A DNA stretch of 64,000 bases from Arthrobacter sp042667405 (GTDB lineage: Bacteria > Actinomycetota > Actinomycetes > Actinomycetales > Micrococcaceae), in contig NZ_JBHVAL010000017.1 of assembly GCF_042667405.1 (NCBI RefSeq), forward strand, positions 44,757-108,756, in the 5' to 3' direction. Both the position numbers and the translations under genes were made by a program. Of this stretch, positions 40,364 to 49,283 are shown piece after piece. The notes below the pieces were generated by a model. That model was given only the letters and a program-made list of their open reading frames with translations. It ran no database searches and had not been told where the DNA came from. Each line of letters opens with the position of its first letter. Within the stretch, counting starts at the first letter, position 1.

Positions 40364-40615
40364 CTAGTCCCGGGTCGCGTCGTCCGGTTCGTTGGGGCCG
40401 GCTGCCGGATGTGAAGCGTCCGGTGAGGCTGCCGCATCAGCGGCCTCCCGGCGTCGTGCGATTTTCGATTCGGTCCACATTGTCACCGCCACGAACACCG
40501 TGCACGCGAACATGAAGGTCGCCACAAAGTTCAATCCCATGGCCGAGCCCAAGGGTATGGCAAGGGCCAGCGCAGCCAAACCGGCCACGATATGCCACCC
40601 CTTGAAATTGCCCAC
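40364..40615 (-). CDS. small two-TM membrane protein
   Basis: An 83-aa protein of unknown function: two close helices (WHIVAGLAALALAIPLGSAM and FVATFMFACTVFVAVTMW), then a basic, charged tail (RRREAADAAASPDASHPAAG). The ATG at 40615 is the first in frame. It does not look like a toxin, although it lies next to an excisionase-like gene. Confidence 0.7.
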   Translation of the reverse strand: MGNFKGWHIVAGLAALALAIPLGSAMGLNFVATFMFACTVFVAVTMWTESKIARRREAADAAASPDASHPAAGPNEPDDATRD

Positions 40616-40681
40616 CGATCAAGCGTAACCCCGGCCTTTACGGGTGCCCGCCTGTTGGCTGGGATCGTTGCTTGATCCTTA

Positions 40682-41104
40682 TCACTCGGACGCTTTTTGG
40701 CCCGATCCGGCGACATCTTCGGCGGCTGCTTCGGCCTGCTTTTTCTTCTGCGTTTCCAACCACGCCATGATGGCAGCCTGGCGGATCCGGCGATGCGTCC
40801 CCCGGTACTCCACAGGAATCTCGCCGCGGTCGGTCATGTTCCGCAAATAGGTGTGCGAGATCCCGGCAAGCTCCGCCGCCTGCGAGGTGGTGAGCATTTC
40901 TTCCACGCTGCTGACAGTCACCGTTTCGCCCCGGCCCAGTCTCGCAAGGAGGTCGACGACGGCGGCACGTGCCTCGTCCGGCAGGCGGTGGACCGTGCCG
41001 TCCACAAACACAGTGATGTCGTGGCTGTCGTTGAGGGACCGCGCCAGGTTCCGGGCGTCATCGGCGGGGAGGCCCGCTGTGACGCGGGGAGTTATCAATG
41101 CCAT
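40682..41104 (-). CDS. excisionase-like helix-turn-helix protein
   Basis: A 140-aa protein. The C-terminal MerR/Xis-like winged helix is LTTSQAAELAGISHTYLRNM with RGEIPVEYRGTHRRIRQ, the DNA-binding part of 'excisionase family' proteins. The N-terminal region (HDITVFVDGTVHRLPDEARA) is a separate small domain. Such proteins are commonly antitoxins for PIN-domain toxins, but no PIN gene is adjacent; the next gene is a two-TM protein. It may be an orphan regulator. RNA polymerase context is not informative. Confidence 0.8.
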   Translation of the reverse strand: MALITPRVTAGLPADDARNLARSLNDSHDITVFVDGTVHRLPDEARAAVVDLLARLGRGETVTVSSVEEMLTTSQAAELAGISHTYLRNMTDRGEIPVEYRGTHRRIRQAAIMAWLETQKKKQAEAAAEDVAGSGQKASE

Positions 41105-41136
41105 GGCAGAAGCCTAGCCTGAGGCGTTAAGGAAAA

Positions 41137-41415
41137 TTACACCGCGTCCAGGTCGGTCTCCAGCAGCTTGACCAAGGCCTCCAACGCGGCATCCGCCCCG
41201 TCACCTTCGGCCCGCAGCACTACGACGTCACCCTTGGCAGCGCCGAGGGTCATGAGCGAAAGGATGCTGGCGGCATCCATCGCTTCGTCCTCGGGCTGGC
41301 CCTGCATGGCGATGGTCACCTCAACTGGCTGTTCGCCTGCCGCCTCGGCGAACAATGCGGCGGGCCGGGCGTGCAGGCCGGAGCTGCTGGCGATGGTGGC
41401 TGTGCGTTCTGGCAT
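41137..41415 (-). CDS. ptsH: phosphocarrier protein HPr
   Basis: A 92-aa HPr. IASSSGLHARPAALFAEAAG carries the phosphorylated His at residue 15 in the G-L-H-A-R-P motif. DAASILSLMTLGAAKGD contains a Ser at the position of the HPr kinase site, although actinobacteria lack that kinase. It passes phosphate from enzyme I to PTS permeases such as MtlA here. AGGAGA precedes the ATG at 41415. The enzyme I gene is upstream, 32 bp away. Confidence 0.96.
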   Translation of the reverse strand: MPERTATIASSSGLHARPAALFAEAAGEQPVEVTIAMQGQPEDEAMDAASILSLMTLGAAKGDVVVLRAEGDGADAALEALVKLLETDLDAV

Positions 41416-41447
41416 GGGTTTTCTCCTGCGGTTGGTTCGGATCGGTT

Positions 41448-43148
41448 TTAGAGGCCGAGTTCTTCGAGCACGGGCAGCTTGGCGCGGACCCACTCGCGCG
41501 CCTCGGTGGCGCTGGGGGCGGAAAGGGCCAGGCGGGCAAGTTCCTGCGCCTGCTCCAGCGTGACGGTCTTCAGCACCGTTCCGACGGCGGCCAACGAGCG
41601 CGCGGTCATGGACAGTGTGGTGACGCCCAGGCCGGTAAGCACGACGGCGAGGGCCGGGTCGGCGGCTGCCTCACCACAGACGCCTACGGGCTTGTTGCCG
41701 CCCTCGCGTCCGGCACCTTCCTGGGCCGCGCCTTCCACGGTGAGCTGGACGAGCCGGAGCACCGCAGGCTGCCAGGGGGTGTTCAGTTCAGCGAGCGGGC
41801 CGAGCTGGCGGTCGGCGGCCATGGCGTACTGGGTAAGGTCGTTGGTGCCCAGGGAGGCGAAGCCCACCTCACGCAGGACGGTGGCGCTGGTCAGCGCGGC
41901 GGAGGGGACTTCCACCATGACACCCGGGGTCTGGATTCCGGCAGCGGCACAGAGCGAGGCGAAGCGTCCGGCTTCGGCAGCAGTGGAAATCATGGGTGCC
42001 ATGACCCAGACATCGGCTTCGGACTCCGACGCAGCCCGGGCAATTGCCTCAAGCTGGCGCTCCAGGACGCCGGGGGTGGTGAAGTCGGTGCGGTAGCCGC
42101 GAACGCCCAGGGCGGGGTTGGGTTCAGTGGCATCGGTGAGGAAGGGGAGGGGCTTGTCGGCGCCGGCATCCAGCGTGCGAAGGACCACCTTCTTGCCGGG
42201 GAAGGCATCAAACACGGCTTTGTAGGCTGCGGCTTGCTCGTCCACTGAGGGCTCGGTGTCCCGTTCGAGGAAGCAGAATTCGGTGCGGAACAGGCCAACA
42301 CCCTGCGCCCCGAGACCTGCTGCCGCCACGGCGTCCTTGGCACCTCCGACGTTGGCGAGGAGCGGCACCAGGTGGCCGTCCGCCGTCGTGCCGTTTCCGT
42401 CGAAGGAGGCCAGCGTCGCGGAGGTTTCAGCCCAAGCTGTTGCTGACGCGCGCTGCTCGTCGGTGGGTTCAACCGCCACGAAACCGGCCGCGCCGTCCAC
42501 GTAGACTTCGGTTCCGTCCGCGATGTCGTCCACGCCATGGGCTGCGACGACGGCGGGCAGACCCAGTGAGCGGGCGATGATTGCGGTGTGGGACTGGGGG
42601 CCGCCGCCCGAGGTGACCAGAGCCAGTACCTTGGCCGGGTCCAGCGTGGCCGTATCTGCCGGCGCGAGGTCTTCGGCCACAAGGATGAAGGGAGTGTCGG
42701 AGGACGGGATGCCCGGAGCGGGGACGCCGCGGAGCTCAGCGACGATGCGCGCGCGCACGTCAAGCACGTCCGTGGCGCGTTCGGCCATGTAGCCGCCGAG
42801 GTTGTGCAGCATTTCGGAGACAGAGGCCCCGGCTTCCCAGATGGCGCGTTCGGCAGAGGTTCCGGCGTTGACGAGTTTGCCGGCCGACTTCAGGAGCATG
42901 GTGTCCTTGGCCATCAGGGCGGTGGCTTCAAGGACTGCCTTGCCATCGCCGGAGGCGCTGTCCGCGCGGCCTTTCAGTTCGTCGTGGACAGACTGCGCCG
43001 CAGCTTTCAGGCGCGCGACGGCGTCTTCCGGGCTGACGTCCGCGGCGAGGCGTTCGCCCGACGGCGGCTCACTCACCGGCTTGGGCATCTGGCGGACGGA
43101 ACCGATGATGCGGCCAGGGCTAACCCCAACTCCTTGGAAATTCTGCAC
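41448..43148 (-). CDS. ptsI: phosphoenolpyruvate-protein phosphotransferase (enzyme I)
   Basis: A 566-aa enzyme I that starts the PTS phosphorelay from PEP. FQGVGVSPGRIIG is the usual N terminus. GGGPQSHTAIIARSLGLPAV near residue 190 has the active-site His, FRTEFCFLERDTEPS the substrate Arg/Glu region, and SLGTNDLTQYAMAADRQ the PEP-binding part. A GTG at 43148 with AGAGGA before it is chosen; the frame stays open to 43196. It is followed by ptsH and divergent from the TetR-mtlA-mtlD set. Confidence 0.95.
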   Translation of the reverse strand: MQNFQGVGVSPGRIIGSVRQMPKPVSEPPSGERLAADVSPEDAVARLKAAAQSVHDELKGRADSASGDGKAVLEATALMAKDTMLLKSAGKLVNAGTSAERAIWEAGASVSEMLHNLGGYMAERATDVLDVRARIVAELRGVPAPGIPSSDTPFILVAEDLAPADTATLDPAKVLALVTSGGGPQSHTAIIARSLGLPAVVAAHGVDDIADGTEVYVDGAAGFVAVEPTDEQRASATAWAETSATLASFDGNGTTADGHLVPLLANVGGAKDAVAAAGLGAQGVGLFRTEFCFLERDTEPSVDEQAAAYKAVFDAFPGKKVVLRTLDAGADKPLPFLTDATEPNPALGVRGYRTDFTTPGVLERQLEAIARAASESEADVWVMAPMISTAAEAGRFASLCAAAGIQTPGVMVEVPSAALTSATVLREVGFASLGTNDLTQYAMAADRQLGPLAELNTPWQPAVLRLVQLTVEGAAQEGAGREGGNKPVGVCGEAAADPALAVVLTGLGVTTLSMTARSLAAVGTVLKTVTLEQAQELARLALSAPSATEAREWVRAKLPVLEELGL

Positions 43149-43244
43149 TGAATCCTCTGTTCCTGCTTGTCGGTCATGACCCGCCGGCGACGGCACCGGG
43201 AGCCTGCGAATTTAGCTTACAAAATTTCCTTGTGAGCTACTTCA

Positions 43245-43259
43245 TATAGCAATGCTATA
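43245..43259. promoter_or_regulatory. operator between ptsI and the TetR-mtl genes
   Basis: TATAGCA-A-TGCTATA is a perfect 15-bp palindrome 18 bp upstream of the TetR start and about 97 bp before ptsI. It is a good candidate for the TetR protein's own site, in a position to affect both directions. Confidence 0.65.
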
Positions 43260-43277
43260 GGTGCTAGGGTAGCGGTT

Positions 43278-44000
43278 ATGAGTTTCGATGACCAGCTTCC
43301 GCCGAAAATTCGGTTGCTTCGCGCAGCTGCCGAATTGCTGGCGAATTCGGAGGGGGCATCGGTCTCGACGCGCCAGATCACCAAGCTTGCCGGGGTCACG
43401 GCGCCAACGCTTTACCACCACTTTGGTGACAAAGAAGGACTGTTTGACGCCGTCGTCTCAGCCGGTTTCGAAGAGTACGTGGCAGGGGAGCGGGATTTTG
43501 CACCGTCCGGGGAGCCCTTGGAAGACGTCCGGCGGATGTGGGACAACCACGTCCAGTTCGGGCTGACCCAACCCCACCTGTACTTGGTGATGTTCGGCAA
43601 CATCAGGCCGGAAAGCCGCCCCGCAATCGTGGCGGACGCTGAAGCGCTCCTGGAAGAGATGCTGAACAAAGCCGCCATCGCCGGTCAGATCAACGTGCCG
43701 CCCCGCGAAGCAGCACGCAGCATCCTGGCGGCCAACGTGGGCGTCACGCTCATGCTGATCGCAGAACCGGTGGAAGACCGGAACCTCGAGCTCTCAACGA
43801 TGACCCGGGATTCCATGATTTTCGCCGTCTCCACGGACACCGCCCGTGGCGCCGCAGCGGAGGACTCCGGTAAGTCCTCGGTAGTTGTTGCGGCAATCGC
43901 GCTGAATGCAGCACTGCAGGCCTCGCATTCAGACCAACTGTCCAGCTCTGAACTGAAGCTCTTCCTCGAGTGGCTTCACCGCATTTCCAGCAGCTCCTAG
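43278..44000 (+). CDS. TetR/AcrR-family regulator of the PTS/mannitol genes
   Basis: A 240-aa regulator. LLRAAAELLANSEGASVSTR and ITKLAGVTAPTLYHHFGDKE form the helix-turn-helix at residues about 13-55. The rest is a ligand-binding domain with an extra C-terminal helix (HSDQLSSSELKLFLEWLHRI). It is unusual for mannitol PTS genes, which more often have an MtlR. Located 64 bp ahead of mtlA in the same direction and next to the palindrome at 43245; a role in mtl or pts control is inferred. Confidence 0.9.
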   Translation: MSFDDQLPPKIRLLRAAAELLANSEGASVSTRQITKLAGVTAPTLYHHFGDKEGLFDAVVSAGFEEYVAGERDFAPSGEPLEDVRRMWDNHVQFGLTQPHLYLVMFGNIRPESRPAIVADAEALLEEMLNKAAIAGQINVPPREAARSILAANVGVTLMLIAEPVEDRNLELSTMTRDSMIFAVSTDTARGAAAEDSGKSSVVVAAIALNAALQASHSDQLSSSELKLFLEWLHRISSSS

Positions 44001-44029
44001 CTGCACTCTCTCGATCTATATCGACTGAC

Positions 44030-44045
44030 CCCGCGCCGCCGCGGG
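44030..44045 (+). promoter_or_regulatory. hairpin and small palindrome in the TetR-mtlA gap
   Basis: CCCGCG-CCGC-CGCGGG (44030-44045) can form a hairpin 19 nt before mtlA. TCGAT-N4-ATCGA (44011-44024) lies just ahead and could be an operator. The hairpin may attenuate or insulate expression between the regulator and mtlA. Confidence 0.35.
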
Positions 44046-44064
44046 ACACACGTTAGGAATTCAC

Positions 44065-46071
44065 ATGGCAACAGAGACCGTTGCGAAGCCCCGCACGAGC
44101 GCCCGCGTTGGTGTCCAAAAGTTCGGAACATTCCTGTCCGGCATGATCATGCCCAACATTGGCGCCTTCATCGCCTGGGGCCTCATCACAGCCTTGTTCA
44201 TCGAAAAGGGCTGGATTCCCGTAGCTGAGTTGGGTGGCTTCGGCACCAACGCTGAAGGCGAACCAAACGGAGGCATCGTTGGCCCCATGGTCACGTACCT
44301 CCTTCCGATCCTGATTGCCTACACGGGCGGTCGGATGGTCTACGACGTCCGTGGTGGCGTTGTTGGTGCCATTGCGACCATGGGTGTCATTGCGGGGACG
44401 GACTCGCCCATGTTTATCGGTGCCATGATCATGGGGCCGCTGGGTGGCTGGACCATGAAGCAAATTGACCGCCTGTGGGACGGCAAGATCCGTCCGGGCT
44501 TTGAGATGTTGGTGAACAACTTCTCGGCCGGTATTTGGGGTGCCGCGCTGGCTTTGGGCGGCTTCTACGGCCTTTCCTGGGTTGTTCAACGCTTTACTGA
44601 AGGCGCCGGAGCTGTTGTGGGCTTCCTCGTCAACAACGGACTGCTGCCGCTGACCAGCATCTTCATCGAGCCCGCCAAGGTCCTCTTCCTCAACAACGCC
44701 ATCAACCATGGTGTGCTGACTCCATTGGGCATCCAGCAGTCGCTGGAGCAAGGCAAATCCATCCTGTTCCTGCTCGAAGCCAACCCCGGCCCTGGCCTTG
44801 GCATCCTGCTGGCGTACATGTTCTTCGGCCGCGGTGCTGCCAAGGCGTCGGCTCCCGGCGCTGCCATCATCCACTTCTTCGGTGGCATCCACGAGATCTA
44901 CTTCCCCTACGTTCTGATGAAGCCGATCCTCATCCTGGCTGCCATCGGTGGCGGCATGACGGGCATTGCAACCTTGGCCATCACCAATTCCGGTTTGGTA
45001 GCCCCTGCCGCTCCGGGTTCCATCATTGCGGTGTTGGCGCAGACATCACGCGACAGCTACGTCGGAGTGATTCTGGCAGTCGTGCTGGCCACCACAGTGT
45101 CCTTCCTGATCGCGTCCTTGATCCTGCGCACCTCCAAGAACAAGGGCGAGGACGACCTTACGGCGGCCACCTCACGCATGGAAGCCATGAAGGGCAAGAA
45201 GAGCTCCGTTTCTTCGGCCCTGACTGGCGACGGTGCCGCCGCCGGCCGCGGCGAGGGAACTGTCCTGACCCGTCCCGTCCAGAACATCGTGTTCGCTTGC
45301 GACGCCGGTATGGGTTCCAGCGCCATGGGTGCCTCGGTCCTTCGCAACAAGATCAAGGCTGCAGGGTTCCCGGATGTGAAGGTCACCAACTCGGCCATCG
45401 CCAACCTGAGCGATACCTACGATGTTGTCGTTACGCACGAAGACCTCACCGAGAGGGCCCAACCGCGTACCTCCAGCGCCGTGCACTACTCAGTGGACAA
45501 CTTCATGAACAGCCCGCGCTATGACGAAATCGTTGAACTGGTCAAGGCCAGCAACAGCGAGGCCGCTCCGGCGGAGACTGCCGCAGCAGCTCCCGCCCAT
45601 GGTGCCCATGCCGCCGAGCCGGCTGCCGCCGTCGAAGGTAAAGCCGTGCTGCTGCGCGAAAGCGTAGTCCTGAACGGTACTTCCCGCGACCGCGACGCCG
45701 CGATTGACGAGGCCGGACAGCTGCTGCTGGACCGGGGTGCCGTGGACATGAGCTACGTCCACGCCATGCACGAGCGCGAGGAATCCGTGTCCACGTACAT
45801 GGGCAGCTTCCTGGCGATCCCGCACGGCACCAACGCCGCCAAGGAACACATCAACCACTCGGCCGTGTCCATCGTCCGGTACCCGGAGGGAATCGACTGG
45901 GGCGGAAAGCAAGTGAAGTTCGTCGTCGGCGTGGCCGGCATCAACAACGAGCACCTCCACATCCTGTCCTCCATTGCCAAGATCTTCACCAACAAGGCGC
46001 AGGTTGCCCAGTTGGAGCAGGCAACCACGGTGGACGAAGTCCTGGAGCTGTTCGGAAAGGTCAACGCATAG
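44065..46071 (+). CDS. mtlA: PTS mannitol-specific EIICBA component
   Basis: A 668-aa three-domain permease. IIC occupies residues about 12-345 (MIMPNIGAFIAWGLITALFI; AIIHFFGGIHEIYFPYVLMK). IIB follows with NIVFACDAGMGSSAMGASVL, whose Cys is at about residue 412. An Ala-rich linker leads to IIA, where GSFLAIPHGTNAAKEH puts the phosphorylated His at about 587. It takes up mannitol as mannitol-1-phosphate, with phosphate delivered by PtsI/PtsH encoded next door. The stop overlaps the mtlD start (TAGTG). Confidence 0.96.
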   Translation: MATETVAKPRTSARVGVQKFGTFLSGMIMPNIGAFIAWGLITALFIEKGWIPVAELGGFGTNAEGEPNGGIVGPMVTYLLPILIAYTGGRMVYDVRGGVVGAIATMGVIAGTDSPMFIGAMIMGPLGGWTMKQIDRLWDGKIRPGFEMLVNNFSAGIWGAALALGGFYGLSWVVQRFTEGAGAVVGFLVNNGLLPLTSIFIEPAKVLFLNNAINHGVLTPLGIQQSLEQGKSILFLLEANPGPGLGILLAYMFFGRGAAKASAPGAAIIHFFGGIHEIYFPYVLMKPILILAAIGGGMTGIATLAITNSGLVAPAAPGSIIAVLAQTSRDSYVGVILAVVLATTVSFLIASLILRTSKNKGEDDLTAATSRMEAMKGKKSSVSSALTGDGAAAGRGEGTVLTRPVQNIVFACDAGMGSSAMGASVLRNKIKAAGFPDVKVTNSAIANLSDTYDVVVTHEDLTERAQPRTSSAVHYSVDNFMNSPRYDEIVELVKASNSEAAPAETAAAAPAHGAHAAEPAAAVEGKAVLLRESVVLNGTSRDRDAAIDEAGQLLLDRGAVDMSYVHAMHEREESVSTYMGSFLAIPHGTNAAKEHINHSAVSIVRYPEGIDWGGKQVKFVVGVAGINNEHLHILSSIAKIFTNKAQVAQLEQATTVDEVLELFGKVNA

Positions 46072-47219
46072 TGAAGGCAGTCCATTTTGGGGCAGGCAAC
46101 ATTGGACGCGGCTTCGTGGGGCTGTTGCTGCACGAAGCCGGCTATGAGGTGGTGTTCGCGGATGTTGCGGATGCGCTGATCAGCGAGCTCGCTTCCGCGG
46201 ACTCCTACGACGTCCATGAAGTAGGCGAGAATCCTGCGGTCAAGACCGTCACGGGCTTCCGGGCGCTGAACTCGGCGACGCAGGAGGACGCGGTAGTGGA
46301 GGAAATCGCGACGGCGGATGTGGTCACCACAGCCGTGGGGCCGCACATCCTGAAGTTCGTGGCACCAGTGATCGCCCGCGGGCTGGCCGCCCGGCCCGCG
46401 GACCTTTCGCCCCTGCAAGTCATGGCCTGCGAGAACGCCATCAATGCCACCGATCTCCTGCACAGCGAGATCCGTGCCGCCTGGGACGACTCGGCCGGTG
46501 ACCTGGACGCCGTCGCGGTGTTCGCGAACACCGCAGTGGACCGCATTGTCCCCAACCAGGCGCCGGGACAGGGCCTGGATGTCACGGTGGAGACGTTCTA
46601 CGAGTGGGTCATCGACCGCACGCCCTTCGCGGGCAACGCACCGGTGATCCCGGGCGCTACGTTCGTGGACGAGCTGGGCCCGTACATCGAGCGCAAGCTG
46701 TTCACGGTGAACACGGGTCACGCATCGGCAGCGTACTTCGGGTACCAGGGCGGGCTGGAGAAGATTTCCGACGCCATGGCCGATCCCGCGGTGGCCGCGA
46801 AGGTCCGGGCCGTGCTGGAAGAAACCAAGGAACTCCTGGTGGCCAAGCACGGCTTCGAGGAAGCTGCCCAGGAAGCCTACGTCCAGAAGATCCTTTCGCG
46901 CTTCACCAACCCGCACCTGCCGGATACGGTGGTGCGCGTGGGACGTGCCCCGTTGCGGAAACTCGGCCGCCACGAGCGTTTTGTGGGCCCGGCTGCCGAG
47001 CTCGCTGAGCGGGGCGTCACCCCGGTGGCATTGCTCGAGGCCATGTCCGCGGCCCTGCGCTTCGATGACGGTGCCGACGACGAAGCCGTGGAGCTCGCCA
47101 GGCTGCTGTCCGAACTGGACGCGGCCGCCGTCGTCGAACGAGTCACGGAACTGACGCCGCAGCACCCGCTGTTCCCTGCCGTGCAGAAGCTGGTGGAGGA
47201 CCGCCAAGCGGAGGCCTGA
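46071..47219 (+). CDS. mtlD: mannitol-1-phosphate 5-dehydrogenase
   Basis: A 382-aa NAD-dependent enzyme that oxidises mannitol-1-phosphate to fructose-6-phosphate. VHFGAGNIGRGFVGLLLHEA is the N-terminal NAD motif, and ERKLFTVNTGHASAAYFGY contains the catalytic Lys and the conserved N-T-G-H. The GTG start overlaps the mtlA stop by one base, so transport and oxidation are coupled. The stop lies at the edge of the first of the 32-bp repeats. Confidence 0.96.
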   Translation: MKAVHFGAGNIGRGFVGLLLHEAGYEVVFADVADALISELASADSYDVHEVGENPAVKTVTGFRALNSATQEDAVVEEIATADVVTTAVGPHILKFVAPVIARGLAARPADLSPLQVMACENAINATDLLHSEIRAAWDDSAGDLDAVAVFANTAVDRIVPNQAPGQGLDVTVETFYEWVIDRTPFAGNAPVIPGATFVDELGPYIERKLFTVNTGHASAAYFGYQGGLEKISDAMADPAVAAKVRAVLEETKELLVAKHGFEEAAQEAYVQKILSRFTNPHLPDTVVRVGRAPLRKLGRHERFVGPAAELAERGVTPVALLEAMSAALRFDDGADDEAVELARLLSELDAAAVVERVTELTPQHPLFPAVQKLVEDRQAEA

Positions 47220-47294
47220 CCCTCTCTCACATCCCGCGCGTTTGGGGGAGACCCTCTCTCACATCCCGCGCGTTTGGGGGAGACCCTCTCTCAC
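47218..47294. repeat. 2.4 tandem copies of a 32-bp repeat at the mtlD stop
   Basis: Two identical 32-bp copies start at 47218 and 47250 and a 13-bp third at 47282, beginning GACCCTCTCTCACATCCC. The copy boundary includes the mtlD stop codon. The CTCTCTCACATCCC-CGCG core is shared with the repeats at 28875. Confidence 0.9.
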
Positions 47295-47305
47295 CATTCG
47301 CTGTT

Positions 47306-47352
47306 AAAGCCCGACGCCGGGCACCCAAGCTGGGTGCCCGGCGTCGGGCTTT
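47306..47352. terminator. strong bidirectional terminator
   Basis: A perfect 22-bp stem (47306-47327 against 47331-47352) with a 3-nt loop and AAA...TTT ends lies between the convergent mtlD and permease genes. Confidence 0.9.
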
Positions 47353-47364
47353 CGCTTTAAAGGG

Positions 47365-48825
47365 TTAGCGCGCTGCCGCGGTTTCGGCGTCCGACATCGC
47401 CTTCCATTCGGCCACGCGGGCCTGGTGGAGCGGGGACTTGCGGACCACTGCGTAGGCCACGCCGAGGATCGCGAACCAGATGGGTGTCACCAGCAGGGCC
47501 GTGAGGGTGTCGGGCTGGGTGGTCAGTGCCCACACCAGGAAGGCGAAGAACGCGAACACCACCCACACCATCGGCACGCCGCCGGGCATCTTGAACGTGG
47601 AGGCTGCGTGCTGTTCCGGGCGGCGCTTCCGGTACACCAGGTAGCTGGCCAGGATGATCGACCAGACGAACATGAAGCAGACGGCGGACACTGTGGTCAC
47701 CATGTCGAACGCCACGCCAACGTCCTTGCCCGCGTACAGAAGAACGACGCCGGCCAGCAGCAGGACGCAGGAAAGGAACAGTGCGTTCTGGGGTACTTTG
47801 CGGCTGGAGAGGCGGCCGAAGAGCTTGGGCGCATCGCCGTCGTTGGCCAGGCCGTAGACCATGCGCGAGGTCGAGTAGATGCCGGAGTTGGCCGATGACA
47901 TGGCGGAGGTGAGAACCACAAGGTTCACCACGGTAGCGGCCATACCGAGGCCCGCCAGTGAGAACATCGCGATGAACGGGCTCTGGCCTGCCTTGAATTC
48001 AGTCCACGGGGTGACGGACATGAGGATGATCAGGGCGCCTACGTAGAAGAGCATGACGCGCAGGGGGATGGCATTGATGGCGCGGGGGAGGTTGTGCTCG
48101 GGATTCTTTGTTTCAGCTGCTGCCGTGCCCACAAGCTCGATGCCCACGAAGGCGAAGACGGCGATCTGGAAACCGGCGACGAAGCCCATGAACTCCTTGG
48201 GGAAGAAACCGCCGTGGCTCCACAGGTTGGTGAAGCTGGCCGTACCCGCGTTGGACTGGAAGCCCGTGAAAATCATGACCAGGCCAACGACGATCAGTGC
48301 AACGATGGCGATGATTTTGATGAGCGCGAACCAGAATTCCGTCTCACCGAAGGCCTTCACGGTGGGCAGGTTCAGCAGGAGCAGGATGATGATGGTGGCC
48401 AGCCCCGGGATCCACAGCTGGATGCCCGGCCAGAGCTCGTTGGCGTAACCCGCAATCGCGATGACGTCAGCTACGCCGGTGACAACCCAGCAGAACCAGT
48501 AGGTCCAGCCGGTGAAGAAGCCGGCCCACGGACCCAGGAGGTCGCCAGCGAAGTCGCTGAAGGATTTGTAGTTCAGGTTGGACAACAGAAGCTGACCCAT
48601 GGCGCGCATGACGAAGAAGAGCATGAAGCCGATGATCATGTACACGAAGATCACGGAGGGACCGGCCACGGAGATGGTCTTGCCGGAGCCCATGAAAAGG
48701 CCCGTTCCGATGGCGCCGCCGATGGCCAGGAGCTGGATGTGGCGGTTGCTGAGCGAGCGTGAAAGGTGGGGCTCGCTGTCCCTGCTGGAGGCAGTACGCT
48801 GCCCTGTTGTTGTCTGGTCAGACAT
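47365..48825 (-). CDS. amino acid permease, CycA-like (D-serine/D-alanine/glycine type)
   Basis: A 486-aa APC transporter with about 12 helices. RHIQLLAIGGAIGTGLFMGS is the helix 1 motif for substrate amino groups. SNANYKSF-like sequence (here LSNLNYKSFSDFAGDLLGPW) and GFFTGWTYWFCWVVTGVADV are typical of the CycA/GABA-permease branch. FVGIELVGTAAAETKNPEHN is the EEAKNPxxxxPxAI loop. It imports small neutral amino acids with protons. The ATG at 48825 is followed by a hydrophilic 25-residue N terminus. Monocistronic. Confidence 0.9.
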   Translation of the reverse strand: MSDQTTTGQRTASSRDSEPHLSRSLSNRHIQLLAIGGAIGTGLFMGSGKTISVAGPSVIFVYMIIGFMLFFVMRAMGQLLLSNLNYKSFSDFAGDLLGPWAGFFTGWTYWFCWVVTGVADVIAIAGYANELWPGIQLWIPGLATIIILLLLNLPTVKAFGETEFWFALIKIIAIVALIVVGLVMIFTGFQSNAGTASFTNLWSHGGFFPKEFMGFVAGFQIAVFAFVGIELVGTAAAETKNPEHNLPRAINAIPLRVMLFYVGALIILMSVTPWTEFKAGQSPFIAMFSLAGLGMAATVVNLVVLTSAMSSANSGIYSTSRMVYGLANDGDAPKLFGRLSSRKVPQNALFLSCVLLLAGVVLLYAGKDVGVAFDMVTTVSAVCFMFVWSIILASYLVYRKRRPEQHAASTFKMPGGVPMVWVVFAFFAFLVWALTTQPDTLTALLVTPIWFAILGVAYAVVRKSPLHQARVAEWKAMSDAETAAAR

Positions 48826-48974
48826 GAGTGTTCAAGAACCCTTCGGAAGAACCGTCAAAAAGGTGACGGCCGTTACAGATCTGGTTCGATAAAGCTATAG
48901 CTTATGTCTGACAAATGGCGAATCGGGTCTGCAATAGGTCAGCTTGGTTTTCACCAGTTCGATAGGATCCGTGG

Positions 48975-49223
48975 ATGGCTACTTCCAATAGACCGCCGAT
49001 GACCCGCCAGGACCGCAGGCAGAAAGTGCTCGCGCTGGCGTTCTGTGTGTCGATGGTGGGCCTGCTGGCTTCGATCTTCCTGACCGGCGGAAACCCACTC
49101 TTCCCCGGAATGTCCAGTCCGCTGCTGGTGCTGTTCTTCTTCCTGGGCACAGCAGGCAGCGTCGTCGGGCTGGCCGTTACCACGGTGAAGCGAACTGCGA
49201 AGGAAACCTCAGGCAGGGGATAA
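48975..49223 (+). CDS. small two-TM membrane protein
   Basis: An 82-aa protein of unknown function: a basic N terminus (RPPMTRQDRRQKVLA), a first helix LAFCVSMVGLLASIFLTGG, a short loop, a second helix LLVLFFFLGTAGSVVGLAV and a basic tail. It is divergent from the amino-acid permease with 149 bp between. The sequence between contains TATAGCTTATG (48896-48906) but no clear operator. Confidence 0.65.
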   Translation: MATSNRPPMTRQDRRQKVLALAFCVSMVGLLASIFLTGGNPLFPGMSSPLLVLFFFLGTAGSVVGLAVTTVKRTAKETSGRG

Positions 49224-49241
49224 GCGGCCCTGCATGGCGAA

Positions 49242-49267
49242 AGCTCCCTTGTTGAAAAGGGAGCTTA
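49242..49267. terminator. terminator between convergent genes
   Basis: AAGCTCCCTT (49242-49251) pairs with AAGGGAGCTT (49258-49267), 6-nt loop, between the 48975 gene and the ABC exporter operon. Confidence 0.75.
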
Positions 49268-49283
49268 GGCCGTTGGTGTGCGG

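Noticed and set aside
45753..47207. A 484-codon minus-strand frame opposite mtlA/mtlD.
   Set aside because: It is antisense to two clear mannitol genes and shows no domain.
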